Part shown: piece after piece, positions 14,119 to 20,935 of the stretch
Numbering within the stretch: the stretch's first letter is position 1
How the letters are laid out: each line of letters begins with the position of its first letter
From: a virus
IMG/VR virus record: IMGVR_UViG_3300018024_000368
Coordinates: 1-29,250 of that record
Strand: one strand, 5' to 3'
DNA length: 29,250 nt
Program-made: the position numbers and the translations under genes
The notes under the pieces: generated by a model
The model's input: only the letters and a program-made list of their open reading frames with translations
Told to the model about the DNA's origin: nothing
Databases searched by the model: none

Positions 14119-14468
14119 TGACCGCCGTCCTCCGTGGCCTGCTCATGATCTTGGCCATCCTGGTCGTGGCTGGCGTCGTGGTGCTGGTGATCTGGGATCT
14201 CGGCCCGGGCTCTCCGCTCGTGGTGCAGCTGGCCACGCCCAGCCTCACGCCCTCCGGCACCTGGACGGGGCCGACCTACGCCCCGGTGCCCAGCTTCACG
14301 TTCGGCACCCCGACGCCGACGCCGTATGCCACCCCCGCGTGCTCCAGCTGGCCGCCGCCCGCCGGATCGTCGCCCTGCGCCGGCGTCTACCTCACCACCC
14401 CGCTGCCAACGGCGGAGATCCCGCCGCCCTCCCTCTATCCGCTCACTACCGCAACCCCATCACCGTAA
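14115..14468 (+). CDS. Signal-anchored Pro/Thr-rich protein (117 aa)
   Basis: Residues about 5-28 are a strong hydrophobic helix (VLRGLLMILAILVVAGVVVL). The remaining 85 residues are a low-complexity Pro/Thr/Ser chain with only two cysteines (ACSSW and PCAGV). It looks like an extracellular stalk or linker anchored in the membrane. The composition matches the exported proteins at 10368, 11526 and 22685. Confidence 0.62.
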   Translation: MMTAVLRGLLMILAILVVAGVVVLVIWDLGPGSPLVVQLATPSLTPSGTWTGPTYAPVPSFTFGTPTPTPYATPACSSWPPPAGSSPCAGVYLTTPLPTAEIPPPSLYPLTTATPSP

Positions 14469-14481
14469 AGGGAGATCCTCA

Positions 14482-14772
14482 ATGCTCGCCGTGTTCAAGT
14501 ACCCGCTCATGCTGGACGGGGTCACCACCGTGCGCCTCACCCATCCGCCGCTGTACTGCCGGGAGCGGGGCGGCACCGTCTGCATCTGGGCGCTCCACGG
14601 GGATGCCCTCCCCGAGACGGAGCACCACTACCTCTGCATCAATACCGGACAGGAGATCCCGGCCTCGCTGCGGATTGTCAGGAGCATCGGGATGGGCCAT
14701 CTCATCGGCGGGCTCATCATCGTCCACGTCTTCGAGGTCGCCCCCGCCATCAGCGCCGAGGTTCCGGCATGA
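14482..14772 (+). CDS. DUF7352-like protein (96 aa)
   Basis: Pattern of strands resembles the small DUF7352 family found in phages and plasmids: an opening FKYPL, then VCIWALHGDALPETEHHYLCINTGQEIP, closing with GLIIVHVFEV. The function of the family is not known. An AAAGGGAG ribosome site precedes the ATG at 14482, unlike the coupled neighbours, so it is initiated independently. Recognition is from memory of the pattern. Confidence 0.65.
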   Translation: MLAVFKYPLMLDGVTTVRLTHPPLYCRERGGTVCIWALHGDALPETEHHYLCINTGQEIPASLRIVRSIGMGHLIGGLIIVHVFEVAPAISAEVPA

Positions 14773-15335
14773 ACGACGCTGATCTCCTCTCCCTGGACGC
14801 CGCGATTCTCGGGGTGACCGAGGGGCAACTGATCGCCTGGCGAACCCGCTGCCGCCCTGCCCATCAGGCCGCTGCCGCTGCGGGCCGTCACGACGCTGAG
14901 TGTGAGCACCACCGCGCCCTTCGCGACGTGGGCACCTGCCCCCTCTGCGGCATCGACTGCCAGGATCGGCCTGGTAACAGAGACGCCGAGGAATGGCGCA
15001 CCATCGCGGAGACGCTCACCGAGGAGGTCACGCGGCTCCAGGGCGAGGTAGACCGGCTCTCCGCGCTGGGCGGCGGCATGAGCGCCGAGGAGATCGGCAC
15101 CCCGCCGTTCGTCCTCACCCCGCCGTCCGAGGAGTACCGGGCGCTCTACGTTCGCCTGGGGCTCGGCCCCGGAGAGATCGGCCCGGCGTGGAAGGAGGCC
15201 CGCATGGGCCGCTGCCCGTCGTGTCACGGGAAACTGGACGGCGAGGGCGGCGAGGACAATCCCTGGCGGCTCTGCGCGCCGTGCGCCCTGGAGTGGGCCG
15301 CCGAGCCCGATAGCTTCGGAGTGCGAGAGACATGA
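14769..15335 (+). CDS. Zinc-ribbon protein with central coiled coil (188 aa)
   Basis: CPLCGIDC lies at about residues 57-64, followed by a helix with heptads (AEEWRTIAETLTEEVTRLQGEVDRL). CPSCHGKL and LCAPCALEW form a C-terminal CxxC-x15-CxxC ribbon. His residues near CEHHRAL could complete a further site. Two metal sites joined by a coiled coil suggest a dimeric adaptor. Function unknown. Confidence 0.68.
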   Translation: MNDADLLSLDAAILGVTEGQLIAWRTRCRPAHQAAAAAGRHDAECEHHRALRDVGTCPLCGIDCQDRPGNRDAEEWRTIAETLTEEVTRLQGEVDRLSALGGGMSAEEIGTPPFVLTPPSEEYRALYVRLGLGPGEIGPAWKEARMGRCPSCHGKLDGEGGEDNPWRLCAPCALEWAAEPDSFGVRET

Positions 15336-15658
15336 GCGAGCGCGTGGTTGCCATTTTGAGCGCTGACGATGATGAGGTGCGCCTGATCGGCTTTGGTGAG
15401 TATGTCGGAGACGATTACCCGCCTGGAGAGATCGGAGATTATCTACGCCTCGTCAAGCACCCAAACCCCAAGATCGTGCTAGAGGATGGATCGGTTGTGT
15501 GGGGTTTCCAGTGCTGGTGGCACGCGGCAGACGACTTCAATGCGTTTGTCGCTGGTCGTCGGGTGGTTCAGGCAGCGGTACCCCCAGAGTCCGCCGAGGT
15601 GCTCGCCTTCTTTGGCGCTGATAACACCGCTGGAAGCAGAGATTCCCATGAGCACTGA
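15332..15658 (+). CDS. Hypothetical protein (108 aa)
   Basis: Alpha/beta protein, with RVVAILSADDDEVRLIGFGEYVG, WGFQCWWHAADDFNAFVAGRRVV and an end SRDSHEH. G+C in 15361-15420 is about 57%, lower than neighbours, suggesting a later arrival. The end of the gene carries the first copy of a repeated junction word (GCAGAGATTCCCATG, 15636-15650). Confidence 0.68.
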   Translation: MSERVVAILSADDDEVRLIGFGEYVGDDYPPGEIGDYLRLVKHPNPKIVLEDGSVVWGFQCWWHAADDFNAFVAGRRVVQAAVPPESAEVLAFFGADNTAGSRDSHEH

Positions 15659-16102
15659 CGCATGACCCTGATGTGCGCCTGCGCGGACAAGGACGCCAAC
15701 TGGCGCGGCCACGGCCTCAATGCCTCCTACGTCTGCACCTGCCAGGGGCGGACGGTGTCGCGGCTCGGGCTGCATTGGGCGCCCCTGACACCGCCCCCAC
15801 CCGAGGGATATGTGGATCGCCTCTACATCGTGAGCAGAGATCCCCATGCCTAACCTCAGACTGCCCGACCTCTTGCGGCGCGCAGCTGATCGCATAGAGG
15901 GCGACCCCCAAGCCACCTTCCTCGCTGCCTTCAATCCTCCAGTAGGGGAGCCCGTTGATTTGCCCCTCTTTGTACGGACGGTGAAAACGGTGGCGAAGTT
16001 GATGGGCGGGCTCCCCGTGGATGTGCCGCTGGGATCATCCCCGGCTGTAGTGGCCGCACTGAGAAGGCAAGCTGAGCGTGAGCCTCACCTGAGCAGAGAT
16101 TC
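15636..16102 (+). repeat. Dispersed 15-bp junction repeat GCAGAGATYCCCATG
   Basis: GCAGAGATTCCCATG at 15636-15650 and GCAGAGATCCCCATG at 15834-15848, plus a 10-base partial (GCAGAGATTC) at 16093-16102. In each case it encodes SRD near the C-terminus of one gene, and in the first two it supplies the ATG of the next reading frame. The spacing of about 200-260 bp matches one small gene each. Confidence 0.7.
15662..15853 (+). CDS. Small Cys-pair protein (63 aa)
   Basis: CACAD near the start and CTCQG at about 25-29 give two CxC pairs that could bind a metal. The rest is short and ends IVSRDPHA. The ATG overlaps the TGA of a five-codon frame (15648-15665) that begins at the repeated junction word, so translation may be relayed. 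No family recognised. Confidence 0.55.
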   Translation: MTLMCACADKDANWRGHGLNASYVCTCQGRTVSRLGLHWAPLTPPPPEGYVDRLYIVSRDPHA

Positions 16103-16136
16103 AGCGGACCAACCGAGGGATGTCACACATGACTGA
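15846..16136 (+). CDS. Hypothetical protein (96 aa)
   Basis: Helical opening (LPDLLRRAADRIEGDPQATFLAAF) then a mixed region and a C-terminus SRDSADQPRDVTHD. Starts at the ATG of the second junction word (15834-15848). No family recognised. Confidence 0.6.
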   Translation: MPNLRLPDLLRRAADRIEGDPQATFLAAFNPPVGEPVDLPLFVRTVKTVAKLMGGLPVDVPLGSSPAVVAALRRQAEREPHLSRDSADQPRDVTHD

Positions 16137-16788
16137 GACGCCGAGCGCCGACGAAATCGTGGCCTATGAGACGCTCCAGTGGGCCTTCGGCGGTCTGGTC
16201 GATGGCCGGCCGCTCCACGAGGTCTGCCTCGTCGGGGCGACCCACCACGGGACGCCGGGGCCGACGCTATGCGGCAAGGATCGGTTCGCCAAGGGCGGGC
16301 CCGGGTGGTCACTCGGCGGTGGTTGCACCGACCCTGACGCACTGTGCTGCCCCGGCTGCCTCGCCGCCTGCCTGGCGGATCAGAAGCCCGTGGAGGGCAT
16401 CTTCCACGCCCTCTACGCAGCGGCGGGTGCCCCCACCCACCACTCGCACTCGGCCGATAACCCGGCACGCAACAGGAGATTCTCGGGAAGGGCGGTGACG
16501 AATCCTGCCAACCCCGGAGCGGTTGCCGAGATCACCATGCTCCAGCGCCAGGTGCACGACCTCGTGGCCCAACGGGATGAGCTGATCCGCCTCGCCGCCC
16601 GTCGGCGGTCGCTCCTTGAGGCGTGGGAACCCCGCGTCACCTGTCCCCAGTGCGGGGAACGGTACAGCGCGACGGCCTGCGGCCCAACCCATGCCCTCGT
16701 GCATGACGCTGTGACCTCGCGCCCCGATGAGCTGATCGCTGCGATGGGCAAGGGCGGTAGGGAGGCTCGGGAACGGCCGAATGGGTGA
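16129..16788 (+). CDS. Cys-rich protein with coiled coil and zinc ribbon (219 aa)
   Basis: N-terminal domain with Cys at CLVGATHH, LCGKDRF and CTDPDALCCPGCLAAC, resembling a zinc or disulfide cluster. A helix follows (EITMLQRQVHDLVAQRDELIRLAA), then CPQCGERYSATACG. The ATG at 16129 is preferred to one at 16120 because GAGGG lies at a workable distance from it. Probable zinc-dependent binding protein, function unknown. Confidence 0.65.
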   Translation: MTETPSADEIVAYETLQWAFGGLVDGRPLHEVCLVGATHHGTPGPTLCGKDRFAKGGPGWSLGGGCTDPDALCCPGCLAACLADQKPVEGIFHALYAAAGAPTHHSHSADNPARNRRFSGRAVTNPANPGAVAEITMLQRQVHDLVAQRDELIRLAARRRSLLEAWEPRVTCPQCGERYSATACGPTHALVHDAVTSRPDELIAAMGKGGREARERPNG

Positions 16789-17155
16789 ACTCCGCGAGCG
16801 CTACTTCCCACTCAGAGAGATCATGGAGGCGTGCCGCTTCGCGGCTGACGGGGGCGTCGCCATCCACGAGAACCTTGACTACAGCGGGACCGTGATCGGC
16901 GGGAAAGCCAGGCGCGGGCCGTTCCTGCACGTCATGGCTGAGCTACCCGTGCTCCGCGACTGGGGCGAGCGGGAGGGGATGAGGGCGTCGTGGATCCAGG
17001 AGGCTCACGGTTGGTTCCCGCCTCACTTCGATGCCTTCGGATCACGGGCAACACGCATCCTGGCGCGGCTTGGGCACCCTGAGCGGCCAGAGAGCGCGGC
17101 GGCCGCTGCGCGCGACCTCTTCAATGACGCGACGAGCGGTCCTGACGACGACTGA
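16781..17155 (+). CDS. Hypothetical protein (124 aa)
   Basis: Globular mix of helix and strand (REIMEACRFAADGGVAIHENL, GWFPPHFDAFGSRATRILARL) ending in an acidic tail. Overlaps the upstream gene by 8 bases. No family recognised. Confidence 0.65.
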   Translation: MGELRERYFPLREIMEACRFAADGGVAIHENLDYSGTVIGGKARRGPFLHVMAELPVLRDWGEREGMRASWIQEAHGWFPPHFDAFGSRATRILARLGHPERPESAAAAARDLFNDATSGPDDD

Positions 17156-17167
17156 TGGCGGCCACGG

Positions 17168-17374
17168 ATGAGTCCCATCTGTTTCTGCTCCGCCGGGTGC
17201 GCCACCTCTGAGGGTGCCCGCGAGCACGACTTGCCGTGGCACGGGCTGCCGCCCTGCCCCTGCTGGTGCCACTGGGCGCCGACCCCCTCCGGTCGGCGCC
17301 ACCCCGCGATACTCAGGCAGGCGGCAGGGGGCGAGGAGCGGGTCCCCGCCCCCTCCACCGAGGTCAAGCGGTAA
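17168..17374 (+). CDS. Small Cys-rich protein (68 aa)
   Basis: CFCSAGC at 5-11 and CPCWCHW at about 30-36 give six cysteines in two clusters, with a His between, suited to one zinc or two. The tail is basic. No clear ribosome site, but its stop codon lies symmetrically inside the palindrome at 17371-17389, which supports the frame. Last gene of the rightward train. Confidence 0.55.
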   Translation: MSPICFCSAGCATSEGAREHDLPWHGLPPCPCWCHWAPTPSGRRHPAILRQAAGGEERVPAPSTEVKR

Positions 17375-17389
17375 CCGGAGGCCGGTTAC
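17371..17389. terminator. Bidirectional palindrome holding both stop codons
   Basis: GTAACCGG-AGG-CCGGTTAC is a perfect 8-bp stem with a 3-base loop. It contains the TAA of the plus gene (17372-17374) and the TAA of the minus gene (17386-17388). Flanking CAAGCG and CGCTTG extend the symmetry with a small bulge. Same design as at 4351-4376. Confidence 0.75.
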
Positions 17390-17505
17390 TTGCGCTTGAA
17401 CTGGCCGAGGCGGTTGCGCGGCTGACGCGCCCGGCTCCGGCCCTTCTTGTGGCTCTTGTGCCCCTTCTTGCCCATGTGCTTATGGGGGTGGGAGTGGGTG
17501 TACAC
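17386..17505 (-). CDS. 39-aa His/Lys/Arg-rich basic protein
   Basis: Starts MYTHSHPHKHMGKKGHKSHK, then an Arg/Gln-rich half ending LGQFKRK. It has about 18 Lys and Arg residues plus 7 His, and no acidic residue. GGAGGT (minus strand, 17515-17510) lies 4 bases before the GTG; an internal ATG would give 29 residues. Such a composition suits binding to DNA, RNA or packaged genome. The stop sits inside the shared palindrome, which supports a real gene. Confidence 0.6.
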   Translation of the reverse strand: MYTHSHPHKHMGKKGHKSHKKGRSRARQPRNRLGQFKRK

Positions 17506-17600
17506 GGCGACCTCCGACGACGCCCCGTCCCGCAAGCGCTGCCCCCCGCACCGTACCACGCCCCGGCCGCCCCGGGGAGCATCGACGGTGCGGTGTCCGG

Positions 17601-18011
17601 TTAAGGGTGGAGCCCTGAGAACGCCCCCACCAGCCCCCCCACCGCTCCCGCCACCACCGCGATGAGGAGCGGCACCCAGAGCTGCCAGGTGAGCCGCCGC
17701 CGCCGGCTGGGGCCTGCCTGCTGGAGCTCGCCGACGGTGGTGACCAGGCCATGCACCTCGTCGCGGATGTCGCCCAGGATGCCCTTGAGGCCGATGGTCG
17801 GGTCGCCGAGGAGGTCACGGCGGAGGGTCTCCTGGTCCAGCCGCACCATGCCCACGGCCCCGTTCAGGTCGTGCGCGCGCTCAAAGTGGCACTGACTGTC
17901 CGCCTCCAGCAACTCCATGCGGTAGGCGAGGTCGGACTCGCGCGGGCGCTTGGGGCGGCGGTGGGGTCGTGGCGTCAGCGGGATCGCGACCGGCAGGCCC
18001 TCGCGGAGCAC
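17601..18011 (-). CDS. Tail-anchored coiled-coil membrane protein (136 aa)
   Basis: Basic N-terminus (RPHRRPKRPRESD), then helices with heptad character (LAYRMELLEADSQCHFERAH, then LDQETLRRDL and GILGDIRDEVHGLVTTVGELQ). After RRRR comes one transmembrane helix near the end (WQLWVPLLIAVVAGAVGGLVGAF). The arrangement resembles tail-anchored phage membrane proteins. GTG follows the upstream stop by one base. Confidence 0.7.
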   Translation of the reverse strand: MLREGLPVAIPLTPRPHRRPKRPRESDLAYRMELLEADSQCHFERAHDLNGAVGMVRLDQETLRRDLLGDPTIGLKGILGDIRDEVHGLVTTVGELQQAGPSRRRRLTWQLWVPLLIAVVAGAVGGLVGAFSGLHP

Positions 18012-18012
18012 T

Positions 18013-18201
18013 TCAGCACCCAGCGTCGGGCGAATCGTCCACGGGCGGTGGGCACCGGAGCCGCGATCTCTCCACCTCGCGAACCGCCCGGCTCACATGG
18101 ATGTCCAGGCGGCGCAGCCGGTCGCTGATCTCGCGCAGCACCTCGTCGCGGTCGCGGTGTGGGCGCAGCAGGGGGGCCAGGGCCACCAGCTTCACGTTCA
18201 C
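18013..18201 (-). CDS. Small helical protein (62 aa)
   Basis: After a short strand (MNVKLVALAPLL) comes a charged amphipathic helix (RDEVLREISDRLRRLDIHVS, then RAVREVERS), probably a coiled coil. The GTG at 18201 overlaps the upstream stop (GTGA), which decides the start against a longer Pro/Arg-rich frame. May pair with the coiled-coil membrane protein encoded next. Confidence 0.62.
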   Translation of the reverse strand: MNVKLVALAPLLRPHRDRDEVLREISDRLRRLDIHVSRAVREVERSRLRCPPPVDDSPDAGC

Positions 18202-18593
18202 GGTGCCCGCCTCCGCAGCCGCCCGGCCCGCCGGCGGTACTGGCGGGTGGCGTGGCGCTCCGCCCGCCGCTCGCAGCTGCCGCCCCGGCACTCCTCGGTC
18301 GGGTGCTGGAAGTGCCAGTCCTCGTGGCCCGCGCTCTTGGCGAGCTGCTCCTTCCAGGTCCTGGCCCCCACCTGGGGGTAGCGGGAGGGCGGGTCCAGCC
18401 AGATCCGGATCGGCTGGGCGCTGTCGAACGGGGTGAAGGCCAGGTCGCCAGCCGGGTTGCGCTGAGGGAGCACGATCACCCGGGGAGGCTTGGCCCGCCG
18501 CCCCACCATGCAGCGCTGGATGATCGCCCGCACCTCGGCGGTGGGGTACCGGGTGCGGTTGTCAACCTCCACCCCGGGTCGGAGGAGCGGCAT
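18198..18593 (-). CDS. Small HExxH protein, putative metallopeptidase-like (131 aa)
   Basis: HEDWH at 90-94 fits HExxH. It is followed by H97, paired Cys at 102 and 107, and acidic residues E108 and E112 that could act as the third ligand (CERRAERHATRQY). Upstream are a strand PRVIVLPQRN and IRIWLDPPSR. Minimal zincins often have this size, but the residues before HE (AKSAGHEDW) are not typical, so structural metal binding is an alternative. The ATG at 18593 has GGAGGG 5 bases upstream. It lies directly downstream of the AAA ATPase gene, and a pairing of ATPase and protease-like protein is inferred only from order. Confidence 0.6.
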   Translation of the reverse strand: MPLLRPGVEVDNRTRYPTAEVRAIIQRCMVGRRAKPPRVIVLPQRNPAGDLAFTPFDSAQPIRIWLDPPSRYPQVGARTWKEQLAKSAGHEDWHFQHPTEECRGGSCERRAERHATRQYRRRAGRLRRRAP

Positions 18594-18606
18594 CCCAGCC
18601 CTCCGG

Positions 18607-19623
18607 TCAGGCTGGCGCGGCGGCCCGGGGCCGGGGCTTCGGCGGCTTGGGCGCAGCCTTGCGGGTTGCAGTGCGTGCAGTGCGCGGTGGTGCGGTGCCC
18701 GGCGGCACGGCCGCCTCGGCGCCGCCAGCACGCCGGCGGATCCGCTCCGTCATCTCGCGGGCGAGCGCCGGGTTCTCCTTCTCCGCCCAGGCCACCTGCT
18801 CCGCATCCCGGATAGAGGTGGAGTGGGGGGCGACCTCGCTGGCGATCCGCTCCGCATCCTCCTCAGCCACCCCGTGGCGGGCCTGGAGCACCTTGCTCAT
18901 CACCTCGCGCCGCTGGGGGAGGCTGTAGTGGGGGAGTTCGATCTCGATGAAGCGGTCGCGGAGTGCCGCCGACATCCGCTCCGGGTCGTTGGCGGCGGCG
19001 ATCACCCGCAGATCCTTGACGATCTCCTGGATGTTGCCCACCTTGGCCGTGGACACCCGGCCCAGCATCAGCTCCAGGAGCGACTCCTGGGCATCCCGAT
19101 CCGCCTTCTCGATCTCGTCAATGAAGAGCACCCGGACGCGCGGGTCGGCGACCACCTTGGCGAGCGCGGCCGGGGTCATCTGCTTGCCGTCGATGTACTT
19201 GCCCTCCTCGGGCAGGGCCTCGCGGGTCGCCTGCATGAGGATGGACTTGCCGGTGCCGGGGTCGCCCACCAGGAGCACCGACTGGGGCGCCTCGCCCTCC
19301 ACGCACATCCGGACGATGCCCCGCTCGTAGTCGAGACCGACGACGGTGTCATAGACCCCGGGGGGCAGGGTGATCCGCTGGCCCTCGAGGTCGGCCGCCT
19401 CCTGCTCCGCGATCACCGTCGCCCCGATGGTGTCGCCCAGGTGGACGCTCTCGCTGAGCGGCGGCAGCGGGCCGTACCGCTTCCCGTCCACCTCCTCGGT
19501 CACGAAGCTCCCCGTCATCCGCCCCGCCAGGGCGCCGCGGGCGGCCTCGCTCACCAGCGTCAGCGCTCCCCGGGTGACGAAGGTCGCGACCTCGCCGGCC
19601 GCATCGGGATCCAGACCGGCCAT
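18607..19623 (-). CDS. MoxR/RuvB-like AAA+ ATPase (338 aa)
   Basis: Walker A GDPGTGKS at 120-127, Walker B VLFIDE at 165-170, sensor-1 AAAND at 209-213 and the arginine-finger region LRDRF at 221-225 are all intact. The lid domain follows (LPQRREVMSKVLQARHGV, then SIRDAEQVAWAEKENPALA). Residues about 300-338 are a Pro/Arg/Lys/Ala tail suited to nucleic-acid or protein binding. MoxR-type ATPases remodel or activate partner proteins, usually with a von Willebrand A protein; none is seen here. The leaderless TACGAT promoter at 19637 starts this gene. Confidence 0.9.
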   Translation of the reverse strand: MAGLDPDAAGEVATFVTRGALTLVSEAARGALAGRMTGSFVTEEVDGKRYGPLPPLSESVHLGDTIGATVIAEQEAADLEGQRITLPPGVYDTVVGLDYERGIVRMCVEGEAPQSVLLVGDPGTGKSILMQATREALPEEGKYIDGKQMTPAALAKVVADPRVRVLFIDEIEKADRDAQESLLELMLGRVSTAKVGNIQEIVKDLRVIAAANDPERMSAALRDRFIEIELPHYSLPQRREVMSKVLQARHGVAEEDAERIASEVAPHSTSIRDAEQVAWAEKENPALAREMTERIRRRAGGAEAAVPPGTAPPRTARTATRKAAPKPPKPRPRAAAPA

Positions 19624-19631
19624 CGCGCCCT

Positions 19632-19666
19632 ATCGTACCCGCCCGGTGGCGGGTGGCGGTGAGATC
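19632..19666 (-). promoter_or_regulatory. GATCTC-type promoter of the AAA ATPase gene
   Basis: Minus strand: GATCTC (19666-19661), 23 bases, TACGAT (19637-19632), 8 bases, ATG. The box begins 4 bases past the stop codon of the upstream gene. Confidence 0.65.
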
Positions 19667-19669
19667 GCG

Positions 19670-20212
19670 TCAGCCGAGCCCGATGTCCACGTGCACCATG
19701 CCGCCCTCGGCGCCGCTCTCCACCGAGGTCACCCCGGGCAGCCCCGCGAGCTCCTCCGAGAGCGGCTGCGGAGCCCGCCCCGTCTCGATGGACACGGGGC
19801 CCTCCAGCCTCACGGAGCTCACCGGAGGGGGCGCTGGGGGAGGGAGCGGCGGCGCGGGGCGGCGGGTCTGGGCGGCCCGCTGCAGGCAGAAGACGGCCAG
19901 GGCCAGGCCCGTGCCGGCCAGGTTCACCACCTTGAGCGGCGCCCCCACCTGGCCGAGGTTGGCCCCCACCACGGACCAGGAGCCCTGGATCGAGAGCAGG
20001 GCTGTCTCCAGCCCGTACGAGTCGGCGGTGAGCCCGGCCTTGACGCACAGCGACGCCAGCGCGAGCGCCGCCGCCGCCCCGCTCACCACCTTGGCTGAGA
20101 CCCCGAGGCTGGGCAGCTGGGCCGCCACGATGGCCCACACCTGGAGGAGGGTGCACAGCGCCCCCTCGGCCGACTTGAGGTCGCGGGCGATCTGGGCGCG
20201 GAGCGCAGTCAC
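19670..20212 (-). CDS. Membrane protein with Pro linker and C-terminal domain (180 aa)
   Basis: Several hydrophobic helices in residues about 20-110 (LLQVWAIVAAQLPSLGV, AAAALALASLCVKAGL, GTGLALAVFCLQRAA), then a Pro stretch (PAPPLPPPAPPP) and a small beta-like end (VSSVRLEGPVSIETG and GMVHVDIGLG). The ending GVTSVESGAEGGMVHVDI recalls ferredoxin-like heavy-metal or SPOR-type folds, but not firmly. The GTG at 20212 overlaps the previous stop. Confidence 0.62.
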   Translation of the reverse strand: MTALRAQIARDLKSAEGALCTLLQVWAIVAAQLPSLGVSAKVVSGAAAALALASLCVKAGLTADSYGLETALLSIQGSWSVVGANLGQVGAPLKVVNLAGTGLALAVFCLQRAAQTRRPAPPLPPPAPPPVSSVRLEGPVSIETGRAPQPLSEELAGLPGVTSVESGAEGGMVHVDIGLG

Positions 20213-20748
20213 TTCCTGGGGTAGCGGAGCGCAGTCACGGCCACCCGCCGGGCGTGGGGCGGCCTCGGGTACTTGCCGCGCCGCTCCAGGGCGTCGATGC
20301 CGACCGCGATGGCGAGGATGCCCACCCCGGTCCCCAAGAGCCCCCAGAAGATGAGGTTGTCGCCCTTCCAGGCCTCCGCCTGGCCCTGCGCCCACTCCGC
20401 GATGGGCTCCAGGCGGATCTCCACGAGAGCCCCCTGCAGCGGCAGGAGTTGCTGGCTCTGGAAGTCCCCGAGGCTCATCCCGCCCGGCACCGTCCCCGCC
20501 TGGGTGAGGCCGCGCACCTGGGCGAGCACCGCACCGCAGACCGCCGCCGCCGGGCCGAGGCCGGCCGCCTGGTAGTCGGCGCAGGCCCACTCCAGCCACT
20601 CCTTCACCTGCCAGAGGGCGGCGAAGCACTCGTCCTCATACTGGGCGTGGATCGCCTCCTCGAGGTACACCTGGGCGGCCACCAGATCGGCGGAGGCCCC
20701 CGCCAGGGCGTCGGCGGGCAGCGGCAGCGTCACCAGGGCGTCGCTCAT
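20209..20748 (-). CDS. Helical protein with one transmembrane span (179 aa)
   Basis: Helices with Cys and Trp (YLEEAIHAQYEDECFAALWQ, EWLEWACADYQAAGL) form an N-terminal helical domain. A transmembrane helix lies at about residues 130-150 (NLIFWGLLGTGVGILAIAVG), and the tail is basic. First gene of a coupled pair under a GATCTC-type leaderless promoter. No family recognised. Confidence 0.68.
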   Translation of the reverse strand: MSDALVTLPLPADALAGASADLVAAQVYLEEAIHAQYEDECFAALWQVKEWLEWACADYQAAGLGPAAAVCGAVLAQVRGLTQAGTVPGGMSLGDFQSQQLLPLQGALVEIRLEPIAEWAQGQAEAWKGDNLIFWGLLGTGVGILAIAVGIDALERRGKYPRPPHARRVAVTALRYPRK

Positions 20749-20754
20749 GGGCCG

Positions 20755-20801
20755 ATTATGACCCTGTCAGAGCGCCACTGCGGGAGATCACACCGATCTC
20801 C
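20755..20801 (-). promoter_or_regulatory. GATCTC-type promoter with full dyad
   Basis: On the plus strand GGAGATC-ACACC-GATCTCC (20783-20801) is a perfect 7-bp inverted repeat. The promoter-proximal GATCTC (minus, 20789-20784) is 23 bases before CATAAT (20760-20755), which lies 6 bases before the ATG at 20748. The dyad may bind a dimeric activator just upstream of the -35 position. Confidence 0.65.
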
Positions 20802-20815
20802 TGACGCCTCGTCAG
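20801..20815. other. Second small palindrome, CTGACG-CCT-CGTCAG
   Basis: Perfect 6-bp inverted repeat with 3-base loop directly joined to the GATCTC dyad, between the tRNA 3' end and the promoter. It could be part of the tRNA terminator or a second operator. Confidence 0.45.
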
Positions 20816-20851
20816 ACCTCCTCAGACGGTGTCACAAGAGCACATCTGACA

Positions 20852-20926
20852 TGGTCTGGACGGGAGGGCTCGAACCTCCGACCCCGTGCGCCCGAGGCAC
20901 GTGCGCTACCGCTGCGCCACGCCCAG
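20852..20926 (-). tRNA. tRNA-Pro(CGG) with encoded CCA
   Basis: A full cloverleaf folds on the minus strand. The acceptor stem is CTGGGCG with CGTCCAG plus A and CCA. The D arm is GCGC-AGCGGTA-GCGC, the anticodon arm CGTGC-CTCGGGC-GCACG, and the T arm GGAGG-TTCGAGC-CCTCC. The anticodon CGG (20894-20892) reads proline codon CCG. The bases around D and T arms match typical bacterial proline tRNAs. The gene sits alone between two minus-strand gene blocks. Confidence 0.93.
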
Positions 20927-20935
20927 GTGGGGAAC

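Noticed and set aside
18490-19662. 390-aa plus-strand frame opposite the AAA ATPase
   Set aside because: Antisense shadow of a gene with intact Walker motifs; its translation is rich in Arg, His and Leu without family features.
9089-20852. A 10-base word ATGTCAGATG shared by the regulator's operator region and the tRNA 3' flank
   Set aside because: One shared 10-mer is not unlikely in a window this size, and the tRNA copy overlaps the CCA end; insufficient to claim a common site.
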